A stretch of 64,000 bases of DNA from G963669175 sp964648415 (GCA_964648415.1 CAZYOC010000001.1:26654-90653), one strand, 5' to 3'; shown: positions 15,001-21,360, numbered from the stretch's first letter. Made by a program: numbers and translations. Notes: generated from the sequence alone by a model not told the origin.

Positions 15001-17450
15001 TCCGTCCCAGCGGTTCCTTCGGCAGTGTGCGTGTCAGTGGCTTGGGCGTCGCGTCGCCGGGCGGCGGCGACGAGCTGGATGAACTGCCGGACGACCTGAC
15101 GCTGTACTGGCGGGTGCGGGCCTACGACAACGACAACCTGTATACCTACGGCGATCCGGGCGAAAGCGGCCGCAGCTTCACCACCGACCAGGTGGAAGCG
15201 CCGGAAGCGTTCAGCCTGCTGAGCCCGTCCGAAGGCGACACCGTGTGGTCTTCCGAGACCCTGATGAGCTGGGAAGCCGCCACTGACCCGGACCCGTACG
15301 ATACGCCTCACTACGATATCTGGCTGGATGACAGCAGCGACATGAGCGGCGCGTCGCTGGCAGCCGACAGCATCGCCGCCGACAGCTTCACCATGACCGG
15401 CCTGCTGGACGACCAGACCTACTGGTGGACGGTCCGCGCGACCGACAGCAACACCGAGGGAACCTGGGCGCAGGATACCCTGTCGATGCACGTGTACATC
15501 GTGGAGCCGCCCGACGCCTTCACCATGGCGTATCCGGGCGACGGCGACACGGTGGACGCGGAAGAGGTGACGGTAACCTGGAACCGGGCAAGCGATCCCG
15601 ACCCGGGCGACGCGGTGAGCTACGAGATCCAGTGGTCGGCGGATGCGGACTTCAGCACCGTCAACACCGGCACAACCAGTGACACGTTCTTCACCATCAG
15701 CGACCTGAGCGAGCTGATGGTCGCCTCGCAGCCTTGCGCTGACGGGGAGATCACGCTGCGCGGCGGCATGGAGCTGTTGCGTGACAGCCGTCGAGGCGGC
15801 AGTGTGGAGCTTGGTAGCGGACGCAGTCGCGGGCCGGTGGCGGAGCTGAACGAGCAGCCGAGCGAGGGTGCGACCGGCTTCTCCTCCAGGCAGCGCGAAA
15901 AAATCGGACGGACGGAGCGCAGCCGCGGCAAGGGCCGCGCCGCACTGAACAGCCTGACAGAAGAACGCGGCACAAATCTCGCACCTCACCGCCGTGGCAG
16001 CGGCCCGACCGGCGTTACGGGGCTGGATCAGCGTGTCGGCGGCACGGGCGAGCTGGACGAGCTGCCGGACAACAGCACCATCTACTGGCGGGTGCGGGCG
16101 ATCGACAGCTTCGACAGCACCACCTGGGCGGACGGCGACAGCACCGGCCGAGCGTTTGACGTCATCCGCGCCGATGCGCCGAGCACCTTCAGCCTGCTGA
16201 CCCCGCAGAACGGCAGCAGCCTGGATCAGAGCACGGCCACGCTGAGCTGGCAGACCTCGAACGATCCCGATCTGGACGGCGCCGTGCCCAGCTACCGTGT
16301 CTGGTGGGCCACCGATCCGCAGTTTGACAACGTCGATTCGGCGGACGTAAACGATACCGAACTGAACCTGGACAACCTGACCGACGACACCGTGTACTGG
16401 TGGAAAGTCCGCGCACTGGACGACAACACCGAGGGCACCATGTCGCGCCAGGTCTGGGCGTTCCAGGTCTTCATCCCCGAGCGGCCGACAGCGTTCAGCT
16501 TGCGGCAGCCGGCGAACAACGGTGTCGCCACCGAAGACAGCGTCACCCTGACCTGGACCCGCGCCAGTGATCCCGACCCGGGCGACAGCCTGCAGTATCG
16601 TGTCGAATACTCGACCGACAGCGCGTTCCCGGCCGGAGATACCGAGGTCGCCACGGTCCGCGACACCTTCCTGCTGATCAGCGGGCTGGAAGCGGACTAC
16701 GACGACCGGACGCTCTACTGGCGGGTGCAGGCGGAAGACCTGTTCGGCATGACACGGTACGGCGAGCCGGGCGAGAATGGCCGCCAGTTTGACGTGCGCA
16801 TCGCTCATCCGCCGCTGCCCTTCGAGCTGGTCAGTCCGTCGGCCAAGTCCATTATTGCGGACACCGTGGTCTCCTTTAGCTGGGAGAGCAGCAGTGATCC
16901 CGACATGGAAGACACGCTGCGGTACGAGCTGTGGGTCAGCACAACCAACGACTTTGATGAGGACAACACCACGGTGTATCCGGACATCGCCAACGCGCAG
17001 TATGTGTTGACCGGCTTGCTGGACGACCGCGTGTACCACTGGAAAGTCAAGGCGGTGGACAGCAACACGGACGGTACCTGGTCCACCGATCAGGGCTCGT
17101 TCCAGACGTCTCGTCCCGAACCGCCGACCCCGTTCGACCTGGTGCGCGTCATGGACGGCGACACGTTGAACGCCGACGAGATCCGCAACCTGCTGTTCGA
17201 GTGGAAAGCGTCGCACGATCCCGATCCGGGTCAGGAGGTGAAGTACCTGCTGGTTCTCGACGAGGAGCAGGATTCCAGCGCGACAGAAGAAGCGATTCAT
17301 CTGGAGCTGACCGTCCGCGAAGCGCCGTCGTTCGTCGTACCGGTGCGCAGCGAGCTGGAAGACACGTTCTGGGACGAGATGCTGCACTTCACTTGGTACG
17401 TGAAGGCGGTTTCGGGCGCGGATACGGTGGAGAGCGGCAGCCGGTTCAGC
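3..17450 (+). repeat. Tandem array of about 55 coding repeats (~290-310 bp each)
   Basis: The coding repeats are tandem at DNA level. Linker types change in blocks: YVEEPP-type first, then GNANQPP-type, then TGTVPPGNDPP-type, which suggests successive local duplications. In the 4.2-6.0 kb part two alternating repeat types form a dimeric unit; the segment gcaaygccaaccagccgcc recurs at 4201, 4819 and 5437, exactly 618 bp apart. Confidence 0.85.
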
Positions 17451-17747
17451 TTCCACGTGGCACCGAACCAGAAGGATGTCCCGACCACCTTCAGCATGGG
17501 CGCGCCTTATCCGAACCCGTGCAATCCGACCACGCAAGTGAAGGTCGGCTTGCCGAGCTCGGCGCATGTGCGCATTGAAGTCTTTGACATGCTGGGCCGG
17601 CGGGTGGACATCATTACCAGCCGGCAGTACGCCGCCGGTTATCACCAGTTCTTCTGGACGGCGGAAGGCGCGTCCGGGACGTACATCATGCGGGTGACGA
17701 CATCCGCCGGCTGGTCGGACATTCGGAAGATTGTATTCTTGAAATAG
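3..17747 (+). CDS. Giant Ig/FN3-like repeat surface protein with T9SS sorting domain (5' partial)
   Basis: The frame is open to the window edge, so the true start lies upstream; at least 5,914 residues are visible. I counted about 55 repeats of 97-103 residues, each with a core like DPDGDxVTYDVYVS followed by a YWWTVxAxD segment, which fits a beta-sandwich (FN3/Ig-like, cadherin-like) fold. The DPDGD loops suggest calcium binding, an inference. About 48 repeats are very similar; the last 7 diverge (DPDPGD-type). The final ~75 residues (YPNPCNPTTQVKV, then VFDMLGRRV and GTYIMRV) form a T9SS type A sorting domain, so the protein is probably exported across the outer membrane and anchored or released. 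The protein is strikingly rich in Asp, Thr and Ser. Likely role: a long adhesive or stalk-like surface fibre. No enzymatic domain is seen in the visible part. Confidence 0.9.
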   Translation: MSGSATVSLVWNTTTDPDGDAVTYDVYAGTDAGDLLSSPVATDLTVANYDFTGLDDSTYTWTVIAKDPNGNETQASETWTFSIYVEEPPPAFSLLTPTDASTEPATDVELTWEPAPDPDGDDVTYDVFVSLDPGDLGTAVATGLTTTSHTFSGDDDSTYTWTVRANDTNGNSTDATETWTFDIHVEEAPLAFNMISPADGAVSPNAAVTLQWQNTTDPDGDTVVFDVYVSHDAGDLGTPVATDLSTTSYTYTGDDDSTYYWSVFARDGNGSETQASNGIWEFSIYVEEAPGAFSLLSPVNGAIRSTATVNLQWTASVDPDGDAVTYDIFVSTDPGNMGTPVQTGVTATSWTFNGNDDTQYWWTVRANDPNGNQTMATNTRTFSIYVEEAPEPFSLLSPADGTVSGTDEVTLIWENTIEPDGDPVEYDLYVSTDLNNLGTPIADNITDTTYSFTGSDDQTYYWTVVAYDDQNNDTPADQTWSFEIYIEEPPSAFALATPDSGIVSPDTVVTLTWDRSTDPDGDALTYDVYVSTDMNNLGTPVAENLTDTSYTFTGDDDTQYWWTVEVDDGNGNVVQADQTWSFDIDVEDVPDTFTLLSPADGSTSPTATVDLTWQSTSDLDSDPITYDLYVSTDLNNLGAPVQTGLTDTTASFTGSDDTAYWWTVIADDGNGNTVAATDTFGFDIYVEEYPNAFALLSPDSGHVSPGTDVTLIWTSTSDPDGDAVSYDLFISTDMNNLGAAVATDLTDTSYAFTGNDDTEYWWTVVAGDVNGNETAAPDTFSFSIYVEEGPGAFTLATPADGSVEPDTDVLLIWDTSTDPDGDAVTYDLYLANDVGGLATPYQTGLTDTFYTFTGTDNTSRLWTVVAGDPNGNTTAAADTFSFDIYVEEPPAAFDLVAPDSGWTSPWLDVDLSWDYSSDPDGDVLFYDVYVSTDQGNPGAPVMTDLTDSTWTFAAVHGNTYWWTVEVDDGNGNVVQASQTWSFEVDTSLAGQAPLAFDLASPDSGATIATEDVLLTWFPTTDPNGDDIVYDVYVHQAQGQLLTTPVATDLTNTSYTYTGVHDTPYWWTIIARDPIGNQTQANQTWRFHVHTANPGNAPGAFSLTGPDSGWVSPSTDVLLSWEESIDADGDDVLYDVFVSQTAGVIGTRVASNLNGTSYIHSGGNGDTLYWTVQAKDPSGNYTQANETWSYSIDVSGADQPPTAFGLAGPSDGSVQPVTDVLLSWEPSSDPEGMDVSYEVYASTVQGFLGSRVASDLTGLSYTFTGSNNETYYWTIIAYDEAGNSTQSDETWSFAVDTSQQNNAPAAFSLVSPDSGWTSPSADVLLSWESTTDPDGDNVTYDVYLSTSSSDIGTRVAANLTGTSYTHTGADGDTLFWTVRAVDTYGNQTQSSETWSFDIDLGNANQPPAAFTLASPSDGYVSPSTDVLMTWETSSDPEGGAVTYDVYVSTVPGFLGTRVAHDLSGASHTFTGSDATSYYWTVIAADADGNTTQSDVTWAFEIDLTQANNPPNAFSLAAPDSGWTSPSTDVLLSWENATDPDGDNVTYDVYISSTSSDIGTRVASGLTGTSYSHSGSDGDTLFWTVRAVDDNNNQTQSTESWSFDIDLGNANQPPAAFTLASPSDGYVSPATDVLMTWEASSDPEGGAVTYDVYVSTIAGFPGTRVAHDVSGTSHTYSGSDGETYYWTVIASDADGNTTQSDVTRSFEIDLTQANNAPEAFSLVAPDSGWTSPSTDVLLSWESATDPDGDAVTYDLYISTTSADIGTRIANGLTGTSYSYTGSDGDTLFWTIRAVDAFGNQTQSTESWSFDIDLGNANQPPAAFTLASPSDGYVSPATDVLMTWQGTTDPEGGAVTYDVYVSTTPGFLGTRVANDLNATNYTFTGSDAATYYWTVIAADASGNTTQSTDTWSFEIDLGNADSAPTAFSLVAPDSGWTSPNTDVLLSWQASSDPDGGDVTYDLYTSATSADIGTRIASGLTGTSYSYSASDGDTLFWTIRAVDAGNNQTQSTQSWSFTIDISVANDPPAAFTLVSPADGFVSPATDVLLTWNTTTDPEGAGVTYDVYASTTPGFLGTRIADNLAGTSYTFTGSDGETYYWTVIASDPSGNFTQADETWSFEIDTPVSNNAPNAFSLTAPDSGWASPSADVVLSWEETTDPDGEEVSYEVYISTVQGFIGTRVASGLTGATYIHTGVTGETYFWTVRAVDPNGDATQSTETWAFSIDTDNANDPPVAFTLVSPLNGHVSPSPDVLLTWNGATDPEGGDVEYDVYVSTVPGFLGARVAAGLSGTSYSYTGVDGETYYWTVVAEDVDGNRTQADETWSFSIDESQATTPPTAFSLTSPADGFASTNSLVIMTWNESTDPDGGNVSYDVYLSTVDGFIGVRMATGLSLPTYAFNGTPGETYWWTVRAVDDSGEETQSNETRSFSIDNTVTGQPPAAFSLTAPDSGHVSPVETVTLSWDVTTDPDGDAVTYDVYVSDDPVDLGTADVTGLAGTSWDFTGTDGETYYWTVRASDGNGNDTQAGETWSFSIDASLPGDPPNAFDLASPADGSTEFYQDVQLVWNSTDDPDGDAVTYDVYVSDVDGFLGSRIAQDLTDTTATFTGVDGTQYWWTVQAVDATGRSTQANQTWSFTIDVNYPVESFSLLAPDSGYVSGNEDVLLSWEHAVDPEGEDVTYDVYVSTDPGDLGTPVADDLAGASYSFTGTDGQTYWWTVEAWDGDVAVTPADQTWSFSIDTGTVPPGNDPPNAFSLAGPDSGFVSPVTDVLLSWEASADPDGDAVTYDVYLSLSESFLGSRIASGLTETNYTCSSSDGDQWYWTIVASDEYDATTQSSETWSFSIDTGAVPPDNDPPNSFTLASPDSGFISPEQDVLLTWNQAIDPDGDAVTYEVYVSMVQGDLGTRVAANLTGTSYSYTGTDGALHWWTVRALDSNNQATFADQTWRFGVNTGSTPPGNDPPNAFSLASPSDGFVSPVTDVLLTWNQATDPDGDDVTYEVYLSADPAFVGTRMASGLTGTSWNFSGTDDEEWYWTIRALDTEDQSRLSTETWSFSIDTGTVPPGNDPPNSFALVAPDSGHVSPDFSVNLSWETAVDPDDDEVTYDVFVSSVQGELGARVAAELTGTSFEYTGIDGQQYWWTVKAYDSNNLLTDADQTWSFSIDAAQANQPPLAFDLTSPADGYQSPMNSVDLAWQTTTDPEGDPVSYDVYISTVQGFPGTRFAANLTNTNYTFDGVNGETYYWTVIAADESNNETQSTTTRSFSINTDVAGDPPVAFDLASPDSGYVSVETDVDLTWNATSDPDGGAVTYDVYVSDDPAYLGVQVAQNLSGTSYMHTGADGDTLYWTVRAYDEDGMWTQASQTWSFSIDSDLPGSAPAAFDLAAPDNNTVSPVETVTLSWNATSDPDGGDVTYEVFVSTQLGFLGTRLASNLGATSYEFAGSDGDQYWWTIRAVDEDGMWTQANQTWTFSIDATQASQPPLAFNLAGPDSGYTSPDTDVLLSWFDSADPDGEDVEYDVYVSTVQGFLGTRVAGDLAAASYTYTGSDGETYWWTVLAVDGDGMQTQANQTWSFSVDTSVPGNAPNAFSLDSPIDGSVETSTAVDLAWDATTDPDGDDVTYDVYVSQVLGFPGTRIAANLTDLTTTFNGQDGETYYWMVYAKDPDGHQTQANQTWSFSIDAEQVGEAPLAFDLAAPDSGFVAPETMVDLSWNATTDPDGDDVSYAVYVSTTQGVFGAPLASGLTATSYSFTGTNGQAYWWKIIASDTNNNDTESTQSWSFSIDTSVPGTPPLAFELTGPDSGMTFGQEEVSLSWQTTTDPDGGAVGYDVYVSTVQGELGTRVASDLGGAGYEFAGTDGETYHWTVRAVDEDGMWTQADQTWSFSIDIAVPGDAPGAFDLATPADGSTEGGVDVDLTWNASTDPDGDDVTYEVYVSEIEGFLGQRVASDLTVTTWTFTGVDNGEYWWTVHASDPSGHVTAANQTWGFDIFVQEPPLPFSLVSPDSGYQSADTLVTLSWQTTSDPDGDDVLYDVYVSGDPGDLGDAVVTDLAGTSYEYDAERDTTLYWTVFANDGAGNETQASETWSFSIDAEAVGNPPAAFSLAAPDSGSLSPYTDVDLSWFESTDPDGDAVTYDVYISTVEGFLGQRVAQDLTVTSYTYTGVEGETYWWTIKAVDVNGNQTQSTETWSFEIDTDVPGFPPVAFGLTGPDSGYVSAVEDVLLSWAASSDPEGGAVTYDVYVSTDPADLGTRVAQDLTGTSYEFTGSDAQTYYWTVRAMDVDGLWTQADESWSFSIDTTVPGDAPDAFSLLTPADNFQSATLDVAMTWEASSDPDGGAVTYDVYVSTDPLFQGTRVASDLAGTSYLYTGVNGQEYYWTVRAVDEDGMWTESSETWSFSINTGTVPPQNEAPLAFDLAGPDSGYVSLITDVDLSWFEAVDPDGDEVSYDVYISPVEGFLGELVAEDLEGASYSFAGTDGELYWWTVIATDENGLWTQATQQWSFSVEETVIGSEPNAFSLVSPADGVTLNDLAVTLQWNSTTDPDGDDVTYEVYASTVDGFLGTRLAAGLTITSYDLTASDDTQYWWTIRAVDEDGNWTQANETWTFSIFVEDPPGPFTLAAPDSGDTVRTTTAELSWFESVDPDGDEVTYSLYVSTDPANMGAAVTTDHAPTSYAYDGTDGETYWWTVTATDENANSTAATDTFSFTIDATVIGNPPEAFSLAAPDSGDVLPYTQIDLSWFESFDQDGQDVTYSVYVSTVEGYLGTRMAANLTVTSYTFTGQDGETYWWTVRAVDEDGNVTQADETWSVSIDLSNFNEPPTPVVLASPQDGSLVGFEEVDLTWFSSTDPDGGDVLYDVYVSLTEDNLGTRYGENLADTLYTFDGVDEVTYYWTVVARDEDHNQTSSENWDFTIHTAGVPSPFALLSPDDDAHIDDDTVTVAWSESVDPDNGDPITYHLEVSTDAQFQPYVTYTTADLQYTIANFMGLAARINGMKDEQPQPREDGRVDFRPSGSFGSVRVSGLGVASPGGGDELDELPDDLTLYWRVRAYDNDNLYTYGDPGESGRSFTTDQVEAPEAFSLLSPSEGDTVWSSETLMSWEAATDPDPYDTPHYDIWLDDSSDMSGASLAADSIAADSFTMTGLLDDQTYWWTVRATDSNTEGTWAQDTLSMHVYIVEPPDAFTMAYPGDGDTVDAEEVTVTWNRASDPDPGDAVSYEIQWSADADFSTVNTGTTSDTFFTISDLSELMVASQPCADGEITLRGGMELLRDSRRGGSVELGSGRSRGPVAELNEQPSEGATGFSSRQREKIGRTERSRGKGRAALNSLTEERGTNLAPHRRGSGPTGVTGLDQRVGGTGELDELPDNSTIYWRVRAIDSFDSTTWADGDSTGRAFDVIRADAPSTFSLLTPQNGSSLDQSTATLSWQTSNDPDLDGAVPSYRVWWATDPQFDNVDSADVNDTELNLDNLTDDTVYWWKVRALDDNTEGTMSRQVWAFQVFIPERPTAFSLRQPANNGVATEDSVTLTWTRASDPDPGDSLQYRVEYSTDSAFPAGDTEVATVRDTFLLISGLEADYDDRTLYWRVQAEDLFGMTRYGEPGENGRQFDVRIAHPPLPFELVSPSAKSIIADTVVSFSWESSSDPDMEDTLRYELWVSTTNDFDEDNTTVYPDIANAQYVLTGLLDDRVYHWKVKAVDSNTDGTWSTDQGSFQTSRPEPPTPFDLVRVMDGDTLNADEIRNLLFEWKASHDPDPGQEVKYLLVLDEEQDSSATEEAIHLELTVREAPSFVVPVRSELEDTFWDEMLHFTWYVKAVSGADTVESGSRFSFHVAPNQKDVPTTFSMGAPYPNPCNPTTQVKVGLPSSAHVRIEVFDMLGRRVDIITSRQYAAGYHQFFWTAEGASGTYIMRVTTSAGWSDIRKIVFLK

Positions 17748-17759
17748 AAGGGACAGCGG

Positions 17760-17782
17760 TGCCACGGCTTGATTCCGTGGCA
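17760..17782 (+). other. Perfect 8-bp hairpin after the giant gene
   Basis: TGCCACGG and CCGTGGCA flank a 7-nt loop, 13 bp after the stop codon. No T-run follows, so it is not a canonical intrinsic terminator; it may be an mRNA 3'-end or processing hairpin. Confidence 0.45.
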
Positions 17783-17820
17783 GGGCAGTCGTGGCGCCGT
17801 CAACGTCCCGGGGAGGACAC

Positions 17821-18966
17821 GTGAAACACGTGCTCAAAACACTTCTTTTGCTGGGCCTGCTGCTTGGTGCGAGCGCAGCGCCCGCTCAACAGTCTTTCGT
17901 GATCGACGTGGTCACCGAAGGCGCCGGCATCTCGCCGCCGGTCAGCGAGCTGCTCATCGAGGACCCGTTCCCGATGTTCAGCCTGCTTGATCTGCACATG
18001 CTGGAACGCTACGACAGGGACTACTTCGGCATGTGGGACCGGGCGGAGGGCTATCTGCTCAGCGTACACTCGAATACCGTGGCCACCATGTCGCGTTCCT
18101 ACAGCGCCTGGCAGTTCCCGGCCTACCTGTTCTACAAGGACTGGGTGTTCGGGCTCACGCTGCCGTTGGTGGAGGGACGCCGGTTCTCATATCGCGGCGA
18201 CCGGCAGGGAGCGTCCGGGTTCGGCGACATCGCCATGACGCTGGGGTACTCCTACCCGTTGCCGGTGGACATCAGCTATGCGGCGGCCATGACCATCAAG
18301 TTTCCGACAGCCAACAGCGGAGCCTACCGCAGCCGCTTGAACACGCCACTGGGCACCGGCGCGCCGGACCTGATTTTCAGCATCAACCTGCAGCATACCA
18401 TGACCTTCGGCGATGTACAGGTGCTGGGGCAGTGGAGGGGCAACGGGGACCGGACCTACGAGCTGATCGCCCATGACCCCAACGACCCCACGCATATCGT
18501 GGAGACAGAATACGATGTGCGCAACGGCAACGCCCTGCTGGTGAAAGCCCTGTACAACCACCGCTTCATCGGGCTGAACTTCTTTGATTACGTGGACCTG
18601 GATTTCGACGCTTACAGCGGTCTGCACCTGAAGCACCTCTACGCCGCCGGGTATACCGAGTGGACCAAACATGACAACCAGACCGGCGGGTTCTCGTCGA
18701 GTTTCCCCGGACACCCCTCGCTTACCACGCTGGAGTGGTTCATAGGCGCCAACTACTTCTACGCTCCCTTCACCGGGCGCGCGCAGCTTGTGCTGCCGCT
18801 GGGTGTCAACCACGGCGGCCGAACCGCCGAAAACTACCGAGATGTGGAGTTTCGCCTGGGCCTCACCTGGTTCTGGGCGATGGATATGAGCCCGCGTCAA
18901 CTGAGGAACCACCAGTTGAGAGAGCGGATCAAGGAACGTCAATATCGTGAACGGTCACGCCGCTAA
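17821..18966 (+). CDS. Outer-membrane beta-barrel-like protein, function unknown
   Basis: A GTG start at 17821 is preferred over an upstream in-frame start because GGGGAGG lies just before it and a clean signal peptide follows (VKHVLKTLLLLGLLLGASA, cleavage near APAQQ). The mature ~360 residues alternate polar and aromatic residues in short strands, with glycine-rich turns and motifs such as GASGFGDIAMTLGYS and GTGAPDLIFSINLQH. This is typical of transporter-like outer-membrane barrels of the DUF3187/phenol-degradation (MetA-like) type. The C-terminus is basic (RERIKERQYRERSRR) rather than ending in an aromatic residue. It starts 73 bp after the giant surface protein and 15 bp before the next gene, so the three may be co-transcribed. 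The exact family is uncertain. Confidence 0.65.
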   Translation: MKHVLKTLLLLGLLLGASAAPAQQSFVIDVVTEGAGISPPVSELLIEDPFPMFSLLDLHMLERYDRDYFGMWDRAEGYLLSVHSNTVATMSRSYSAWQFPAYLFYKDWVFGLTLPLVEGRRFSYRGDRQGASGFGDIAMTLGYSYPLPVDISYAAAMTIKFPTANSGAYRSRLNTPLGTGAPDLIFSINLQHTMTFGDVQVLGQWRGNGDRTYELIAHDPNDPTHIVETEYDVRNGNALLVKALYNHRFIGLNFFDYVDLDFDAYSGLHLKHLYAAGYTEWTKHDNQTGGFSSSFPGHPSLTTLEWFIGANYFYAPFTGRAQLVLPLGVNHGGRTAENYRDVEFRLGLTWFWAMDMSPRQLRNHQLRERIKERQYRERSRR

Positions 18967-18981
18967 GGCAGGGAGGAGATC

Positions 18982-21360
18982 ATGATGCGATTCGAGCGCG
19001 AAGCGATCCTCAGCCTGCCCCTTGCGGAGGCGATTCGGATCACGCTATGGCTGATGCTGGCGGCGGCGCTGCTGCTGCTGGCCACATCCTGCGACAAGGA
19101 CGGGCCGGTGGAAGTCACCTATGAAACCGGCGGAGTGTCGCTGGAGTTTGTCCTTCCCGAGGATGCGCCCACTATCCAGGGCAGTATCTCCGCCTGGGTC
19201 CGGGTGACACCGCACCGCATGGCGGCCTGGGAGGAAGAACTCATCATCACCGACCGTCACGCCAACCGGCCGATCGAAGTCCCGGTGGGAGTGCCCTGTG
19301 TCATTACCGTAACGCTGGACTATGAGGGTGTGATGTACCGCGGTTCAGTCGCCACGCCCGCACTGAATCCCGGCAGCTTCTACACCGCCGGCATCCAGAT
19401 GCTGGAGCCGGGCGATGAGCCCGCATTCAGTATCCTGACGCCGGATACGGTAGCCGCCGGCCGGGAGATCTCACTGGCGCTGTACGGCGAAGGCGCACAC
19501 AAGATGCGTATCGGCAACGCCATGGCGTTGCCGGACAGCGTGGCGTCCGACTCGTTGATTCCCGACTCCATCCTGGCTGATACGGTGGACTGGGGCGCGG
19601 GCTGGGTGGCGTACGACTCGCTGCCCGACTGGACCCTGACCACCGGCGCGGACGCGAAAATCGTCTATGCGCAGATCGCTTATCTGAACGGCGATACATC
19701 TGCCGTGGTCTCCGATACGATCGGTATTGCGGCGCTGAACGGAACGGCGGAAATTGCGAATGGCGCCGAGACTACAGCTTCAAAAGACGTCGTTGTCCGT
19801 TTATCCTCGAACTACGCGACAGAGATGAAGGTTGTCGCCGTGGGTGGTGACACAACCATGATGTTAACGGGCAAGCGCGGATCGACCCGGACCGTCGCAA
19901 GCGACAGCATTGAGTGGATACCCTTTGAGGATCGCGTGCGAGTTGAATTGCCGGATGGACCCGGCGAAAAATGGGTGGAGATCCTTCTGCGGGATGAGTT
20001 TCTAGTCGAGTATACCGTACGAGACACCATCGCCACGGCGGAAATCGAGGGTAGTGTGGCGTTTGCTGCTGAGGGCATGTTCGTCAATGAGTTGTCGCAG
20101 GTGGTGACCATTGACGCCAGCGGAGCGTCCCGGATGGCCGTCTCGGTGTCCGGCGACAGCACAAATCTGACCTGGCGTACGCTTGCGGATCAACATACGG
20201 TCGGTTTCTCGCCGCATGATGGTTGGCGTACGGTCTATGTCTGGTTGCAGAATGATTTTACACAGTTCGGTCCCCTGACCGATTCCATCGGAATTGACCG
20301 TTCCGCCGCTATTGATTCATTTGCCTGGAGCGCGTCGACGCTGAACAACATTGCGCCCGGCGATACGCTCTATTTTTCCCTGTGGGCCGATTCGGCGTTC
20401 TACGGGCCGGAGACCCATGGCAGCGCGTATGTGACCGTGGCAGGGCTTCCGGACACGATTGATCTGGCGGAAGAGGGCGCCGGCGTTTACAGTGCGTACT
20501 ATCCGATCTACAACACCACACCGCAGCTGGACAGCGCCGCCGTGACCGCGTACTTCACCGACCGCGCGGGGAATGTGGCTGAGCCGGTGGTGGCCGATTC
20601 GCTTGTCAGCGGCGGTGGGTTGACCACCGGGACCGTGAGGAGCTTCGAGTTGGGTAACACCGGCAATAACATCCAGATGGTCTGGATCGCGCCGGGCAGC
20701 TACGAGATGGGCGCGTTGCCCAACGAGGCGGGGGCGGATCTGGATGAAACGCCACGGCATACGGTGACCTTCCGCTACGGGTTCTGGATCGCCCGCACCG
20801 AGCTCACGCAGTCGCAGTGGGAGGCGGTGATGGGGAGCGGCAACGTGTTCCCCGAGTTCCCCGGTCCTAGCCGGCCTGTAGAGACGGTGAGCTTCAACGA
20901 AGCGCAGCTGATGATCTCCGTGATCAACAGCTCGGAAATGGAAAGCGTCTGGCGGTTGCCCACCGAAGCGGAGTGGGAATACGCCGCCCGCGCCGGAAGT
21001 ACCGAGCGGTTCCCGTGGGGTACGGATACGGGCTACAACCAGCTTGGCGGCTACGCGTGGTTCAACGGCAACAGCAGCAACACCACGCACAACGTGGGCG
21101 GCAGGGAGGCCAACCCCTGGGGCCTGGAAGACATGTTCGGCAACGTGTGGGAGTGGTGCCTGGACTGGCATCACGACAGCTACACGGGCGCACCCGATGA
21201 CGGCTCGCCCTGGTTGTCTCCTTCGGGAAGCGAACGTGTGATTCGCGGCGGAAGCTGGAACGATCCGGGCGGGGAGTTGCGCAGCGCCAGCCGTGGCAGC
21301 GCCGATCCCGACAGTCGCAGCAGCAGTATCGGTTTCCGGCTGGTGCGAATGGAGCGTTAG
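18982..21360 (+). CDS. Lipoprotein with C-terminal formylglycine-generating-enzyme-like (SUMF1) domain
   Basis: A strong ribosome site (GGGAGGAG) precedes ATG-ATG at 18982. The N-terminus has a long n-region and a lipobox-like LLLATSC ending near residue 37, so it is probably lipid-anchored. Residues ~40-540 look like Ig-like repeats with Thr/Ser/Asp-rich strands. The last ~230 residues match the FGE-sulfatase (SUMF1/EgtB/PvdO-like) fold: IQMVWIAPGSYEMG, DETPRHTVTF, LTQSQWEAVMG, WRLPTEAEWEYAARAG, NPWGLEDMFGNVWEWCLDW, VIRGGSW and IGFRLVR. I cannot see the paired catalytic cysteines of true formylglycine-generating enzymes, so a structural or carbohydrate-binding role at the surface is as likely as catalysis. 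No sulfatase gene is nearby. Confidence 0.8.
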   Translation: MMRFEREAILSLPLAEAIRITLWLMLAAALLLLATSCDKDGPVEVTYETGGVSLEFVLPEDAPTIQGSISAWVRVTPHRMAAWEEELIITDRHANRPIEVPVGVPCVITVTLDYEGVMYRGSVATPALNPGSFYTAGIQMLEPGDEPAFSILTPDTVAAGREISLALYGEGAHKMRIGNAMALPDSVASDSLIPDSILADTVDWGAGWVAYDSLPDWTLTTGADAKIVYAQIAYLNGDTSAVVSDTIGIAALNGTAEIANGAETTASKDVVVRLSSNYATEMKVVAVGGDTTMMLTGKRGSTRTVASDSIEWIPFEDRVRVELPDGPGEKWVEILLRDEFLVEYTVRDTIATAEIEGSVAFAAEGMFVNELSQVVTIDASGASRMAVSVSGDSTNLTWRTLADQHTVGFSPHDGWRTVYVWLQNDFTQFGPLTDSIGIDRSAAIDSFAWSASTLNNIAPGDTLYFSLWADSAFYGPETHGSAYVTVAGLPDTIDLAEEGAGVYSAYYPIYNTTPQLDSAAVTAYFTDRAGNVAEPVVADSLVSGGGLTTGTVRSFELGNTGNNIQMVWIAPGSYEMGALPNEAGADLDETPRHTVTFRYGFWIARTELTQSQWEAVMGSGNVFPEFPGPSRPVETVSFNEAQLMISVINSSEMESVWRLPTEAEWEYAARAGSTERFPWGTDTGYNQLGGYAWFNGNSSNTTHNVGGREANPWGLEDMFGNVWEWCLDWHHDSYTGAPDDGSPWLSPSGSERVIRGGSWNDPGGELRSASRGSADPDSRSSSIGFRLVRMER

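Noticed and set aside
13329..17837. A 1,502-codon open frame on the minus strand opposite the giant repeat gene, with several other long antisense frames across 1-13 kb
   Set aside because: They mirror the repeat structure of the plus-strand gene and arise from its high GC third positions; the plus strand has the T9SS domain and coherent domains, the antisense frames have none.
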